NCBI RefSeq assembly: GCF_045679555.1 | Contig: NC_092087.1 | Location: 84,434,129 to 84,498,128 of the forward strand | Origin: Salvelinus alpinus | Taxonomy: Eukaryota > Chordata > Actinopteri > Salmoniformes > Salmonidae | Direction of reading: 5' to 3' | DNA: 64,000 nt | Shown here: in pieces, positions 36,001-47,409 of the stretch | Numbering within the stretch: position 1 is the first letter of the stretch | Layout: each line of letters begins with the position of its first letter | Position numbers and translations under genes: made by a program | The notes under the pieces: generated by a model | Told to the model about the DNA's origin: nothing | The model's input: only the letters and a program-made list of their open reading frames with translations | The model's database searches: none

Positions 36001-38509
36001 CCTTCTCTTCTTCTTCTCCTCCTCCTCCTCTCTCAGTTCCACTCTGCCCCGGTGTTTTCCTGCAGTCAACCAGACCCAGCAGTAAAGCGGTACCCGGAGA
36101 CGTTTGACCTGGGGACTCCAGGAGGGTGGCGGGGAACGTGCTAGCTTTGTCCTGGTGGCCACAATAAATATTAAACATAGTTAATCATTAAACCAAATAT
36201 TTGATTAATTTAGTCTACACCTCTGATTGATGGGTGCATCCCTAGAATATCTCCTTTTTCCTCAAATGTTCAATCCTTCCCTACTTTAATCTAATAGCAT
36301 TGGGTTTGTAGAGGCATGAGCTAGTCAGAGTTTCCACCATATTTCTTTTACCAGTCATTACCTTTCAAAACGACTTGTGGCTAATTTGAGCGTATATACA
36401 TTTCGTAATGATTAGGTTGTTACGAGTGTACTGAGAAAAGTAGGACACATGACATGCCAGCAACTTTGAGAAAAAAACAGTAGTGCCAGGTAGTCACTAG
36501 TTACCACAGCCACAAAGTCATAAGCCACGCCTATTTCAACAATTTCTCGTCTTAAAATGTCATCTTAAACCTAACCTTAAGCACACTGCTAACCTCATGC
36601 CTGACCCTAACCTTAAAATAAATAAATAAACATTTTTGTTATCATGAATTTCTATGATATACATTTTTGACTTTGTTGCTGTGGTAACAACTGCCTTCCA
36701 TTTGTGAAGACATTTATTTTCATTGACATTACATATTAGAAGGCAATCGCTGGCAATTAATTATTGGGTTTAAACTTACAGGAACATGAGGTGTCTCACC
36801 CCACAAAAGGGGTGCTACAGAAAAGTTGGGAGCATTACGTGGACAGAATAAAAGCTTTGGATGGGTGGGTGATAAGCAGGCGAGGCAGATGGGAATGTAT
36901 GGCAGGGACTTAAGCCCCACGGTACCTATCCCTGTGAGTCCACCATGGCTACTCCCACCTCCAGTAGTTGATTTACAAGTGTTGGAGAGATTACGGAAAG
37001 ACAGGGAGGGGGTTTATCCATGAGAGTTCTTTAAAAGGCGACTGTTAACTGTAAATCAGTATTTTCTGCCCATATATACAGATGGATCAAAAGACCCAAG
37101 GACAGGTCAGACTGGACCAGCCTTTGTTGAACAGGAGAGTGGGGTGGCTGTCAGGAGACGTATTACAGACCAACTGGCTGTGTACATGGCAGAGCTGATG
37201 GCCATACTGTTGGCCTTGCAGTGGGCGGAGGAAATCAAACCAGACAGTGTAGTTATATGTTCTGTCTCATATGCTGTGTTGAGTTGGCAATCATTTAGCT
37301 CACATAGCAGACAAGGCCTGCTATACGAGGCCTGCTATATGAAGGAATTCAAATTCATGCCCAGGTGAGAGAAATGGGTGTTTATATAAGCTTTGCTTGG
37401 GTCCCGGCCCATGTGGGGGTGGAAGGGAATGAGGAAGTAGATGTACTAGCTAAACACGCCCTTAGGAGACAGGAGGTGGAGGTGCCAATGAGCAAGGCAG
37501 AGGCTAAGGGAATTACATGGGCAGTAGTGGTGCAGAGATGGCAGGAGCAGTGGAACAGTGACAATAAGGGCAGGAATTTATTCAGTGTTTATATTTGAGT
37601 CATTTAGCAGAAACTCTTATCAGAGCGACTTACAGGAGCAATTAGGGTTAAGTTGCTCAAAAGTACATTGACAGATTTTTCATCTAGTCGGCTCGGATTA
37701 CTGGCCCAATGCTCTAAACCACCAGGCTACCTGCTGCCCCTATTCCAGGTACAGAGTAAAGTAGGCGAGGATGGTAGGAATGGACAGAAGAGAGGAGGCT
37801 TTCCTTACAAGGCTAACAGTAGGGCACAGCCAGCTGAATAAGTTATTAAATGTGATAGCAAATCATTCAACAGGAAGATGTGATTACTGCCAGGAAACAG
37901 AGACAGTGGAGCATGTACTGATAGTGTGGGCAGTATGATAGGGAAAGAGAGAGTGATACTGTATAAGGGACAGTAGGGTACAGGAATTGAGTTTGATAAG
38001 CATACTGAGTTGAACATTGTTAGACACAGTCGCAAATATTTATGTTTTAAGAGAAACGGGCTGGCACATAGGATTTAGTTCCTCGATCCCTGTAGCTGGC
38101 CCACACTCCAGTACAGCAGGTGGTGTAATGTACCATAAAGTTAGATGCCAACCGCTGATAAACCCCACAGGAGATTATGTATTTTCAGTATCTGGTCATA
38201 TAATGGATAATCTGACTTTCAAAATCAGTGGAGGTGAACAAGTGCACACTTTGGGAGGAAGGAGAGATAATTAAGTAATGAAGGAGAGATAATTAAGTAA
38301 TAAACCCAGATTCCTGCATGATACATTAGTAGGTTACTTTTCTGAAGGAAAAAGAACAAAACAAGTTTTACCGTCATGTTTTTTTTTGTCCAGCCAATAA
38401 CACAGAACACTGGAATGTGGAGGATCAAAGATGATGAAAACTAGGCCTAGACATGTTATATAGCACAGCAGGCCTATACTGTTAAGGAAACCAGACTTAC
38501 CTGATCCAT
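33090..38509 (-). CDS. C2H2 zinc-finger protein, left paralogue
   Basis: Model: exons 38509-38501, 36151-35977 and 34942-33090 on the minus strand, joined in frame (phase 0, then phase 1), 678 aa. Exon 1 supplies only MDQ from an ATG just before a strong donor (CAG/gtaagt). An alternative start at 36178 in exon 2 keeps the same frame and has an in-frame stop upstream. The N-terminal part has [19 protein letters not shown] and an acidic [13 protein letters not shown] stretch, with no KRAB or SCAN domain. Then come a degenerate finger (CCFDCGKSF ... Tyr for the first His), a finger lacking one His (KTLKSLRIH), about 17 canonical fingers with TGEKPYSC linkers, and a last atypical one (YSCLCGK). 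The family consists of nuclear DNA-binding regulators; the target is unknown. The TAA stop overlaps an AATAAA signal. Oddity: the exon holding the ATG has lost its upstream acceptor (see findings). Confidence 0.88.
35035..35960. other. Intron of left zinc-finger gene
   Basis: It mirrors 50881-52875 but lacks the roughly 1-kb segment found only in the right arm. A G homopolymer lies near 35562. No other gene seen. Confidence 0.6.
36769..38290 (+). mobile_element. LINE 3' fragment with RNase H domain (I-type), left arm
   Basis: On the plus strand a degraded pol ORF reads IYTDGSKD (first catalytic Asp, about 37075), VYMAELMA (Glu), VICSVSYAV where an SDS with Asp is usual, and [19 protein letters not shown] (final Asp). 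A frameshift separates the two halves near 37365. A SINE interrupts it at 37592-37739, after which the tail continues with [13 protein letters not shown]. It lies antisense within the zinc-finger gene intron. Confidence 0.82.
37592..37739 (-). mobile_element. tRNA-derived SINE inside the LINE, left arm
   Basis: Minus-strand head ggggcagcaggtagcctgg and tail cagaaactctt/gataagagtttctgct type. The same insertion is at 49116-49264, so it predates the palindrome. Confidence 0.8.
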
Positions 38510-38619
38510 TGAGGAAGCTATTGTTCCTTTATCAGACAACTTGTCATATAAATGATATGTTACTTTTTTTTTAAAGTGTTCACAAGAGGTCTCCCGGGAG
38601 GCGTAATTTCCTTCAGCAG

Positions 38620-39410
38620 GAAGGGGCAATGTCATGAATATTCATGCCTCTCGCCATAAAACCTGTCGGGTGAATGGATGAGCGTTCTTAAGTGCTTGAC
38701 GTCACTGAGGCCTAAACGAAACAAAACATTGCGGACAATTTATCTCGCTTCGGATCTGTAACCAGTAGTAACCATCAACTTCAATGACAATGAACATAAA
38801 ATTAAAACACGAATCTGACATTCCTGCCCCACAATAACATTATCGCCGAGGGTGGCTTGCTAGCTAACTACAGTGTTTGATTAATTTCATCGTTTTGATA
38901 TAAAACAGCTTAGCTAGGTAGCAAAATGCTAACTCGCGGCGCTAGGTAACGTTACGTGAACGCGATTGTTACGTTAGTTAGACTCAGGAGCCTGTGGGTT
39001 TGATATGATTCCACCATGGGCAACAACAACTGGCTACTAGTTCGTTTTCTGACATATGTTCAACTCGGAGCTAGTTTATCCACTGACCACCGCATTTGGA
39101 ATGACAACTACTGACTAACATGTAACGTTAGCTGGCTAGTTAGCGTTCTGGCTCACACTGGCCATGCAATAACAAAATACACTACTATCTCGATTTAACA
39201 GCGACATTAGAGAAAGGAGGATCTAGGAATCCCATTCGTTAATGAATGGAGGAACGTATATCGCCTCACCCAGCAGACTGTCGAACAATCTCGTTCACGT
39301 TGTCATGCTGGGTCACAAGGTTGCTAAACGAATCGTCACTCAATCCCTTCTCATAGTCAGGGTATGAGTCGAGAAACCTGCATATTTTTCTCCGCAGTAG
39401 ATAATGTCCC
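38620..39410 (-). promoter_or_regulatory. Promoter-like 5' region of left zinc-finger gene
   Basis: A CpG-richer segment than its surroundings, with taacgttacgtgaacg motifs and a non-coding first exon candidate at 39270 upward that ends in a donor (CTGG/gtgagg on the minus strand). It mirrors 47410-48300. Confidence 0.45.
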
Positions 39411-39959
39411 GATTCCAAAGCTATACGATAGTACAGAGAACAAGTAAATTATATCACATATCGGAAAAGATTTGCAATGACCAAATTCTACTTATTCTTC
39501 TTCAGTGGGCTTTAATGACACCCACCATTAAAGCATCCAATATCTTGCATTACCGCCCCCAACTGGACTTCAGTATATATCCATTATACTTCAGGGACAG
39601 GCAGAATTGTAAGCAATTACTGTATTTCTCGGAGGAAAATGGGGGAGTGTCATGCTTTTTCAATTTCAGTCTGGGGAGGGATTAGTATTTTTTGATTTAG
39701 TCCAGGGGAGAGTCATGTAATGACAGTATTTGTCACCATTTTGGAACTTACGTATTGAATTACCATCCAACTTCAGGGTACAACCCTGCTCGCTCTCTCT
39801 CTCTGAATTCAATTTAAGGTTCATTAATGGCATGGGAAACATATGATTACATTGCCAAAGCAAGTGAAATAGATAATAAATAAAAGTGAAAAAACGATAA
39901 AAAATTGACAGTAAACATTACACTCACAAAAGTTCCAAAAGAATAAAGACATTTCAAAT
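39411..39959. other. Intergenic, mirrored
   Basis: No gene recognised. It mirrors 46916-47460. The 93-aa frame at 39404-39685 has no family resemblance. Confidence 0.5.
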
Positions 39960-40457
39960 GTCATATTAAAATCAAATTGTATTGGTCACATACACGTGTT
40001 TAGCAGATGTTATTGCAGGTGTAGCAAAATGCTTGTTATTCTAGCTCTGACAGTGCAGTAATATCTAACAAGTAATATCTAACAATTTCACAACATATAC
40101 CCAATACATACAAATGTAAGTAAGGAATGGAATTAAAAATATATACATATATTGACGAGTGATGTCAGAGCGGCATGGACTAAGATACCGTAGAATAGTA
40201 TAGAATACTGTATATACATATGAGATGAGTAATGCAAAATATGTAAACATTATCAAAGTGACTAATGTTCCATTTCTTAAAGTGGCCAGTGATTTCTAGT
40301 CTATGTCTATAGGCAGCAGCCTATAATGTGCTAGTGATGGCTGTTTAACAGTCTGATGGCCTTGAGATAGAAGCTGTTTTTTGATCATATTACTAAATTT
40401 GATCATATTACTCCAGTGCTAGCTTCCCCACACTGGCTTTCTGTTAAGGCAAGGGCT

Positions 40458-40975
40458 GATTTCAAGCTAGTTATCTTGCACTTGCTAGCTAATTTGTCCT
40501 ATTCAGCTAGCTTGCTGTTGTTTGCTTATTTGTCCTCCGATATAAACATAGAGTTGCTATTTTCCCTGAAATGCACACGGTCTTCTACTCCGACAACTAA
40601 GGTATTCTACTTTCATACATAAAACAAGGTCTTCTACTTCCACACATAAGACGGCCAACCGAATCGTTTCTAGTCATCTCTCCTCCTAGGCTTTTTCATC
40701 TTTGAACTTATATGGTGATTGCATCTACACTTTTACCAAGACAACCGGCAAAACATTTAGTCTTTCAATCACCCACGTGGGTATAACCAATGAGGAGATG
40801 GCACGTGGGTACCTGCTTCTATAAACCAATGAGGAGATGGGAGAGGCAGGACTTTCAGCTCGATCTGCGTCAGAAATAGAAAGGAATTCTATTTTAGCCC
40901 TTGGCATCGCAGACGGTCGTTGGAGCGCGCGAGCAGTGTGGGTGCAATAATTGAATAAAATGGATTTCTACATTT
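40458..40975. repeat. Promoter-like dispersed repeat inside the LINE, left arm
   Basis: It carries two ataaccaatgaggag / aaaccaatgaggag CCAAT-type boxes and a cacgtgggta pair. Mirrored at about 45615-46130. The right arm has about 280 further bases of LINE ORF (46130-46410) that the left arm lacks. Confidence 0.55.
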
Positions 40976-41191
40976 ATTTTTGCGACGCTCACGCACACGA
41001 TGTGTCCGGTCTGGTCAGCATGTAATTGTCCCTAGAATTTCTAAGCAAACAGCTGGAGGCAGGGCTTTCTCCTATAGAGCTCAATTCTTATGGAATGGTC
41101 TGCCTACCCATGAGAGAGACGCAGACTCGGTCTCAACCTTTAAGTCTTTATTGAAGACTCATCTCTTTAGTAGGTCCTATGATTGAGTGTA

Positions 41192-41430
41192 TGTAACAGT
41201 TTAACTTTAGTCCGTCCCCTCGCCCATACCCGGGCTCGAACCTGGGACCCTCTGCACACATCAACAACAGTCACCCACGAAGCATCGTTACCCATCGCTC
41301 CACAAAAGCCTTGGCCCTTGCAGAGCAAGGGGAACCACTACTTCAAGGTATCAAAGCAAGTGACGTCACCGATTGAAACGCTATTAGCACGCACCACCGC
41401 TAACTAGCTAGCCATTTCACATCGGTTACA
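41192..41430 (-). mobile_element. TGTAAC...GTTACA element, left arm inner copy
   Basis: Flanked by TGTA on both sides (41188-41191, 41431-41434). Its removal restores the LINE sequence seen uninterrupted near 62210. The internal box B-like ggttcgagcc is on the minus strand. Confidence 0.8.
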
Positions 41431-43080
41431 TGTAGTCTGGCCCAGGAGTGTGAAGGTGAACGGAAAGGCACTGGAGCAACAAACCACCCGTGCTGTCTCT
41501 GCCTGGCCAGTTCCACTCTCTCCACTGGGATTCTCTGCCTCTAACCCTTTTACAGGAGGGGTGCGTCACTTGAGTGGGTTGAGTCACTGACGTGGTCTTC
41601 CTGTCTGGGTTGGCGCCCCCCCTCGGGTTGTGCCATGGCGGAGATCTTTGTGGGCTATATTCGGCCTTGTCTCAGGATGGTAAGTTGGTGTTTGAAGATA
41701 TCACACTAGTGGTGTGGGGGCTGTGCTTTGGCAAAGTGGGTGGGGTTATATCCTGCCTGTTTGGCCCTGTCTGAGGGTATCATCGGATGGGGCCACAGTG
41801 TCTCCTGACCCCTCCTGTCTCAGCCTCCAGTATTTATGCTGCAGTAGTTTATGTGTCGGGGGGCTAGGGTCAGTCTGTTATATCTCGAGTATTTCTCCTG
41901 TCTTATTTCTCCTGTGTCCTGTGTGAATTTAAGTATGCTCTCTCTAATTCTCTCTTTCTCTTTTTCTTTCTTTCTCTCTCTCGGAGGACCTGAGCCCTAG
42001 GACCGTGCCTCAGGACTACATGGCATGATGACTCCTCGTTGTCCCCAGTCCACCTGGCCGTGCTGCTGCTCCATTTTCAACTGTTCTGCCTGCGGCTATG
42101 AAACCCTGACCTGTTCACTGTGATTACTATTATTTGACCATCCTGGTCATTTATGAACATTTGAACATCTTGGCCATGTTCTGTAATAATCTCCACCCGG
42201 CACAGCCAGAAGAGGACTGGCCACCTCTCATAGCCTTGTTCCTCTCTAGGTTTCTTCCTAGGTTTTGGCCTTTCTCGGGAGTTTTTCCTAGCCACCGTGC
42301 TTTTACACCTGCATTGCTTGCTGTTTGGGGTTTTAGGCTGGGTTTCTGTACTTTGATATATCAGCTGATGTAAGAAGGGCTATATAAATACATTTGATTT
42401 AATTAGATTTTTCAGTCTCTCGGTCCTAGCTTTGATGCACCTGTGCTGACCTTGCCTTCTGGATGATAGCGGGGTAAACAGGCAGTGGCTCGGGTGGTTG
42501 ATGTCCTTGATGATCTTTTTGGCCTTCCTGTGACATCGGGTGCTGTAGGTGTCCTGGAAGGCGGGTAGTTTGCCCCCGGTAATGCGTTGGGCATACTTGC
42601 CGATGGTGCAGTTGCCGTGTCAGGCAGTGATACAGCCCAACAGGATGCTCTCAATTGTGCATCTGTAAATGTTTGTGAGGGTTTTAGGTGCCAAGACAAC
42701 AACAAAAAATTCAGCCTCCTGAGGTTGAAGAGGTTCTGTTGCACCTTCTTCACCACACTGTCTGTGTGGGTGGTCCATTTCAGTTTGTTAGTGATGTGTA
42801 CACCAAGGAACTTGAAGCGTTCTACCTTCTCCACTGCGGTCCCATCGATGTGAATAGGGGGTGCACCCTCTGCTGTTTCCTGAAGTCCACAATCATCTCC
42901 TTTGTTTTGTTGACGTTGAGTGAGAGGTTATTTTCCTGGCCCCACTCTCCCAGAGCCCTCACCTCCTCCCTGTAAGCTGTCTCGTCATTGTTGGTAATCA
43001 AGCCTACTACTGTTGTGTCATCTGCAAACTTGATGATTGAGTTGGAGGCGTGCTTGACCACGCACTCATGGGTGAGCATG

Positions 43081-43506
43081 ACCTTGCTATTGAGAAAGGT
43101 CACCGTAGGCAGACCAGGCTCTCAAGAGAAGACATGCTGTGCACACTGCCCACAAAATGAGGTGGAAACTGAGCTGCACTTCCTAACATCCTGCCAAATG
43201 TATGACCATATCAGAGACACATATTTCCCTCAGATTACACAGACCCACAACGAATTCGAAAACAAATCCAATTTTGATAAACTGCCATATCTATTGGGTA
43301 AAATACCACAGTGTGCAATCACAGCAGCAAGATTTGTGACCTTTTTCCACAAGAAAAGGGCAACCAGTGAAGAACAAACAGCATTATAAATAAAACCTAT
43401 ATTTCTTTATTTTCCCTTTTGTACTTATCTATTTGGACTTCTCACTCAATGTCAACAAAACAAAGGAGATGATCGTGGACAGACGAGTACAGTAAGTACT
43501 GTACTA
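43081..43506 (+). other. Spacer at the palindrome centre
   Basis: The only single-copy part of the inverted repeat core. 43084-43389 is open on the plus strand and reads CCAHCPQNEVETELHFLTSC and KLPYLLGK. This resembles the C-terminal Cys/His region of LINE ORF2 proteins, with a proper stop. 43440-43483 is a separate scrap matching the RT segment at 43664-43703 in direct orientation. Confidence 0.7.
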
Positions 43507-44182
43507 CATGTTCACCCATGAGTGTGTGGTCAAGCACGCCTCCAACTCAATCATCAAGTTTGCAGATGACACAACAGTAGTAGGCTTGATTACCAACAAT
43601 GACGAGACAGCTTACAGGGAGGAGGTGAGGGCTCTGGGAGAGTGGGGCCAGGAAAATAACCTCTCACTCAACGTCAACAAAACAAAGGAGATGATTGTGG
43701 ACTTCAGGAAACAGCAGAGGGTGCACCCCCCTATTCACATCGATGGGACCGCAGTGGAGAAGGTAGAACGCTTCAAGTTCCTTGGTGTACACATCACTAA
43801 CAAACTGAAATGGACCACCCACACAGACAGTGTGGTGAAGAAGGTGCAACAGAACCTCTTCAACCTCAGGAGGCTGAATTTTTTGTTGTTGTCTTGGCAC
43901 CTAAAACCCTCACAAACATTTACAGATGCACAATTGAGAGCATCCTGTTGGGCTGTATCACTGCCTGGCACGGCAACTGCACCATCGGCAAGTATGCCCA
44001 ACGCATTACCGGGGGCAAACTACCCGCCTTCCAGGACACCTACAGCACCCGATGTCACAGGAAGGCCAAAAAGATCATCAAGGACATCAACCACCCAAGC
44101 CACTGCCTGTTACCCCGCTATCATCCAGAAGGCAAGGTCAGCACAGGTGCATCAAAGCTAGGACCGAGAGACTGAAAAAACT

Positions 44183-46489
44183 AATCAAATCAAATGTATT
44201 TATATAGCCCTTCTTACATCAACTGAAATATCAAAGTGCTGCACAGAAACCCAGCCTAAAACCCCAAACAGCAAGCAATGCAGGTGTAAAAGCACGGTGG
44301 CTAGGATAAACTCCCTAGAAAGGCCAAAACCTAGGAAGAAACCTAGAGAGGAACAAGGCTATGAGAGGTGGCCAGTCCTCTTCTGGCTGTGCCGGGTGGA
44401 GATTATAACAGAACATGGCCAAGATGTTCAAATGTTCATAAATGACCAGCATGGTCAAATGATAGTAATCACAGTGAACAGGTCAGGGTTTCATAGCCGC
44501 AGGCAGAACAGTTGAAAATGGAGCAGCAGCACGGCCAGGTGGACTGGGGACAACGAGGAGTCATCATGCCATGTAGTCCTGAGGCACGGTCCTAGGGCTC
44601 AGGTCCTCCGAGAGAGAGAAAGAAAGAAAAAGAGAAAGAGAGAATTAGAGAGAGCATACTTAAATTCACACAGGACACAGGAGAAATAAGACAGGAGAAA
44701 TACTCCAGATATAACAGACTGACCCTAGCCCCCCGACACATAAACTACTGCAGCATAAATACTGGAGGCTGAGACAGGAGGGGTCAGGAGACACTGTGGC
44801 CCCATCTGATGATACCCCCGGACAGGGCCAAACAGGCAGGATATAACCCCACACACTTTGCCAAAGCACAGCCCCCTCACCACTAGTGTGATATCTTCAA
44901 ACACCAACTTACCTTCCTGAGACAAGGCCAAATATAGCCCACAAAGAGATCCGCCACGGCACAACCCAAGGGGGGGGCGCCAACCCAGACAGGAAGACCA
45001 CGTCAGTGACTCAACCCACTCAAGTGACGCACTCCTCCTGTAATAGGGTTAGAGGCAGAGAATCCCAGTGGAGAGAGAGGAACTGGCCAGGCAGAGACAG
45101 CACGGGTGGTTCGTTGCTCCAGTGCCTTTCAGTTCACCTTCACACTCCGGGGCAGACTACATGTAACCGATGTGAAATGGCTAGCTAGTTAGCGGTGGTG
45201 CGCGCTAATAGCGTTTCAATCGGTGATGTCACTTGCTTTGGGACCTTGAAGTAGTGGTTCCCCTTGCTCTGCAAGGGCCAAGGCTTTTGTGGAGCGATGG
45301 GTAACGATGCTTCGTGGGTGACTGTTGTTGATCTGTGCAGAGGGTCCCTGGTTCGAGCCTGGGTATGGGCGAAGGGACGGACTAAAGTTAAACTGTTACA
45401 TACACTCAATCATAGGACCTACTGAAGAGATGAGTCTTCAATAAAGACTTAAAGGTTGAGACCGAGTCTGCGTCTCTCACATGGGTAGGCAGACCATTCC
45501 ATAAAAATGGAGCTCTATAGGAGAAAGCCCTGCCTCCAGCTGTTTGCTTAGAAATTCTAGGGACAATTACATGCTGACCAGACCGGACACATCGCGTGCG
45601 TGAGCGTCGCAAAAATAAATGTAGAAATCCATTTTATTAAATTATTGCACCCACACTGCTCGCGCGCCTAATGAGCGTCTGCGATGCCAAGGGCTAAAAT
45701 AGAACTCCTTTCTATTTCTGACGCAGATCGAGCTGAAAGTCCTGCCTCTCCCATCTCCTCATTGGTTTATAGAAGCAGGTACCCACGTGTCATCTCCTCA
45801 TTGGTTATACCCACGTGGGTGATTGAAAGACTAAATGTTTTGCCGGTTGTCGTGGTAAAAGTGTAGATGCAATCACCATATAAGTTCAAAGATGAAAAAG
45901 CCTAGGAGGAGAGATGACTAGAAATGATTCGGTTGGCCGTTTTATGTGTGGAAGTAGAAGACCTTGTTTTATGTGTGGAAGTAGAATACCTTAATATACG
46001 GAGTAGAAGACCTTGTGCATTTCAGGTAAAATAACAACTCAATGTTTATATCCCAGGACAAATTAGCTAGCAACAGCAAGCTAGCTAAATAGGACAAATT
46101 AGCTAGCAAGTGCAAGATAACTAGCTAAATTTCCATACATGTTTAATGCTTTTCGACCTGTCCCCAAATTAATGTCATTGGTTCAGAGTTTGTTTTGATA
46201 TTTTAACCTGCGTGTCGTGTTTGTGTTTGGTGTAGGGGGACAAAATAAATGTATGCACGATAGCGCACGATGGCGCACGCACGCAGCCTTGGTGGGTTCC
46301 GTGTGTCTTGCGACCGTAGCATACGTGTAGGTATGTACGGCAGGACCAAATCGGAAAGATAGATAGGAGCAAGCCCATGTAATGCTTTGTAGGTTAGCAG
46401 TAAAACCTTGAAATCAGCCCTTGCCTTAACAGGAAGCCAGTGTGGGGAAGCTAGCACTGGAGTAATATGATCAAATTTAGTAATATGAT
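44183..46489 (-). mobile_element. RSg-1-like LINE 3' fragment, right arm
   Basis: Mirror of 40384-42405. The ORF2 piece HWLPVKARADFKVLLLTYKA at 46440-46380 is longer than in the left arm, and the later GGRAFSYRAPFLWNGLP ends near 45406. The 3' UTR runs to about 44190. Confidence 0.8.
45162..45400 (+). mobile_element. TGTAAC...GTTACA element, right arm inner copy
   Basis: Mirror of 41192-41430, flanked by TACA on both sides. Present in both arms, so it is older than the duplication, unlike the copy at 28357. Confidence 0.8.
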
Positions 46490-46915
46490 CAAAAAACAGC
46501 TTCTATCTCAAGGCCATCAGACTGTTAAACAGCCATCACTAGCACATTATAGGCTGCTGCCTATAGACATAGACTAGAAATCACTGGCCACTTTAAGAAA
46601 TGGAACATTAGTCACTTTGATAATGTTTACATATTTTGCATTACTCATCTCATATGTATATACAGTATTCTATACTATTCTACTGTATCTTAGTCCATGC
46701 CGCTCTGACATCACTCGTCAATATATGTATATATTTTTAATTCCATTCCTTACTTACATTTGTATGTATTGGGTATATGTTGTGAAATTGTTAGATATTA
46801 CTTGTTAGATATTACTGCACTGTCAGAGCTAGAATAACAAGCATTTTGCTACACCTGCAATAACATCTGCTAAACACGTGTATGTGACCAATACAATTTG
46901 ATTTTAATATGACAT

Positions 46916-47409
46916 TTGAAATGTCTTTATTCTTTTGGAACTTTTGTGAGTGTAATGTTTACTGTCAATTTTTTATCGTTTATTTCACTTTTATTTATTA
47001 TCTATTTCACTTGCTTTGGCAATGTAATCATATGTTTCCCATGCCATTAATGAACCTTAAATTGAATTCAGAGAGAGAGAGCGAGCAGGGTTGTACCCTG
47101 AAGTTGGATGGTAATTCAATACGTAAGTTCCAAAATGGTGACAAATACTGTCATTACATGACTCCCCTGGACTAAATCAAAAAATACTAATAGCTTCCCA
47201 GACTGAAATTGAAAAAGCATGACACTCCCCCATTTTCCTCCGAGAAATACAGTAATTGCTTACAATTCTGCCTGTCCCTGAAGTATAATGGATATATACT
47301 GAAGTCCAGTTGGGGGCGGTAATGCAAGATATTGGATGCTTTAATGGTGGGTGTCATTAAAGCCCACTGAAGAAGAATAAGTAGAATTTGGTCATTGCAA
47401 ATCTTTTCC
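46916..47409. other. Intergenic, mirrored
   Basis: No gene recognised. Mirror of 39411-39959. Confidence 0.5.

Larger units (their letters stand above)
40384..42405 (+). mobile_element. RSg-1-like LINE 3' fragment, left arm
   Basis: It contains the C-terminal ORF2 piece (HWLSVKARADF, later GGRAFSYRAQFLWNGLP and STFKSLLKTHLF, stop near 41186), then a long 3' UTR (41431-42390) ending in atataaatacatttgattt. It is inserted in the opposite orientation to the Rex1-type LINE. About 500 bases of a different repeat (40458-40975) with two ccaatgaggag boxes and the 41192-41430 element interrupt it. Confidence 0.8.
27626..43080. repeat. Giant inverted repeat, left arm
   Basis: Read in reverse complement it follows 43507-60435. 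The outer ends share gtgggagcgggatgaagaaa and the inner ends share the hexamer-rich catg.tcacccatgag. Matching landmark pairs (left/right): minisatellite 30100/57680, Tc1 30928/56960, zinc-finger exon 34942/52910, 5' exon 38509/48412, LINE nest 40384/46489. Most 60-base lines differ at zero to three positions by eye. Larger differences are indels listed separately. Confidence 0.97.
39960..43080 (-). mobile_element. Rex1/CR1-type LINE, split by a second LINE, left arm
   Basis: The 3' tail is at 39960-40383 and the reverse transcriptase part at 42406-43080, on the minus strand. The RT piece reads IKFADDTTVVGL (the FADD catalytic box), NVNKTKEMIVDFRK and FKFLGVHIT. A frameshift follows near 42700. 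Insertion of an RSg-1-like LINE (40384-42405) separates the two parts. The 5' end of the LINE is absent, lost at the palindrome centre. Confidence 0.82.
43507..46915 (+). mobile_element. Rex1/CR1-type LINE, split by a second LINE, right arm
   Basis: RT part at 43507-44182 (IIKFADDTTVVGLI, NVNKTKEMIVDF, FKFLGVHITNKL). After a frameshift near 43885 the other frame gives TIESILLGCITAW and RCHRKAKKIIKDI. The 3' tail resumes at 46490-46915. Two such LINEs thus face away from each other across the centre. Confidence 0.82.

Noticed and set aside
39404-39685. 93-aa frame, mirrored at 47187-47468
   Set aside because: Present in both arms only because the arms are copies. It lies antisense to the candidate first exon and shows no domain.
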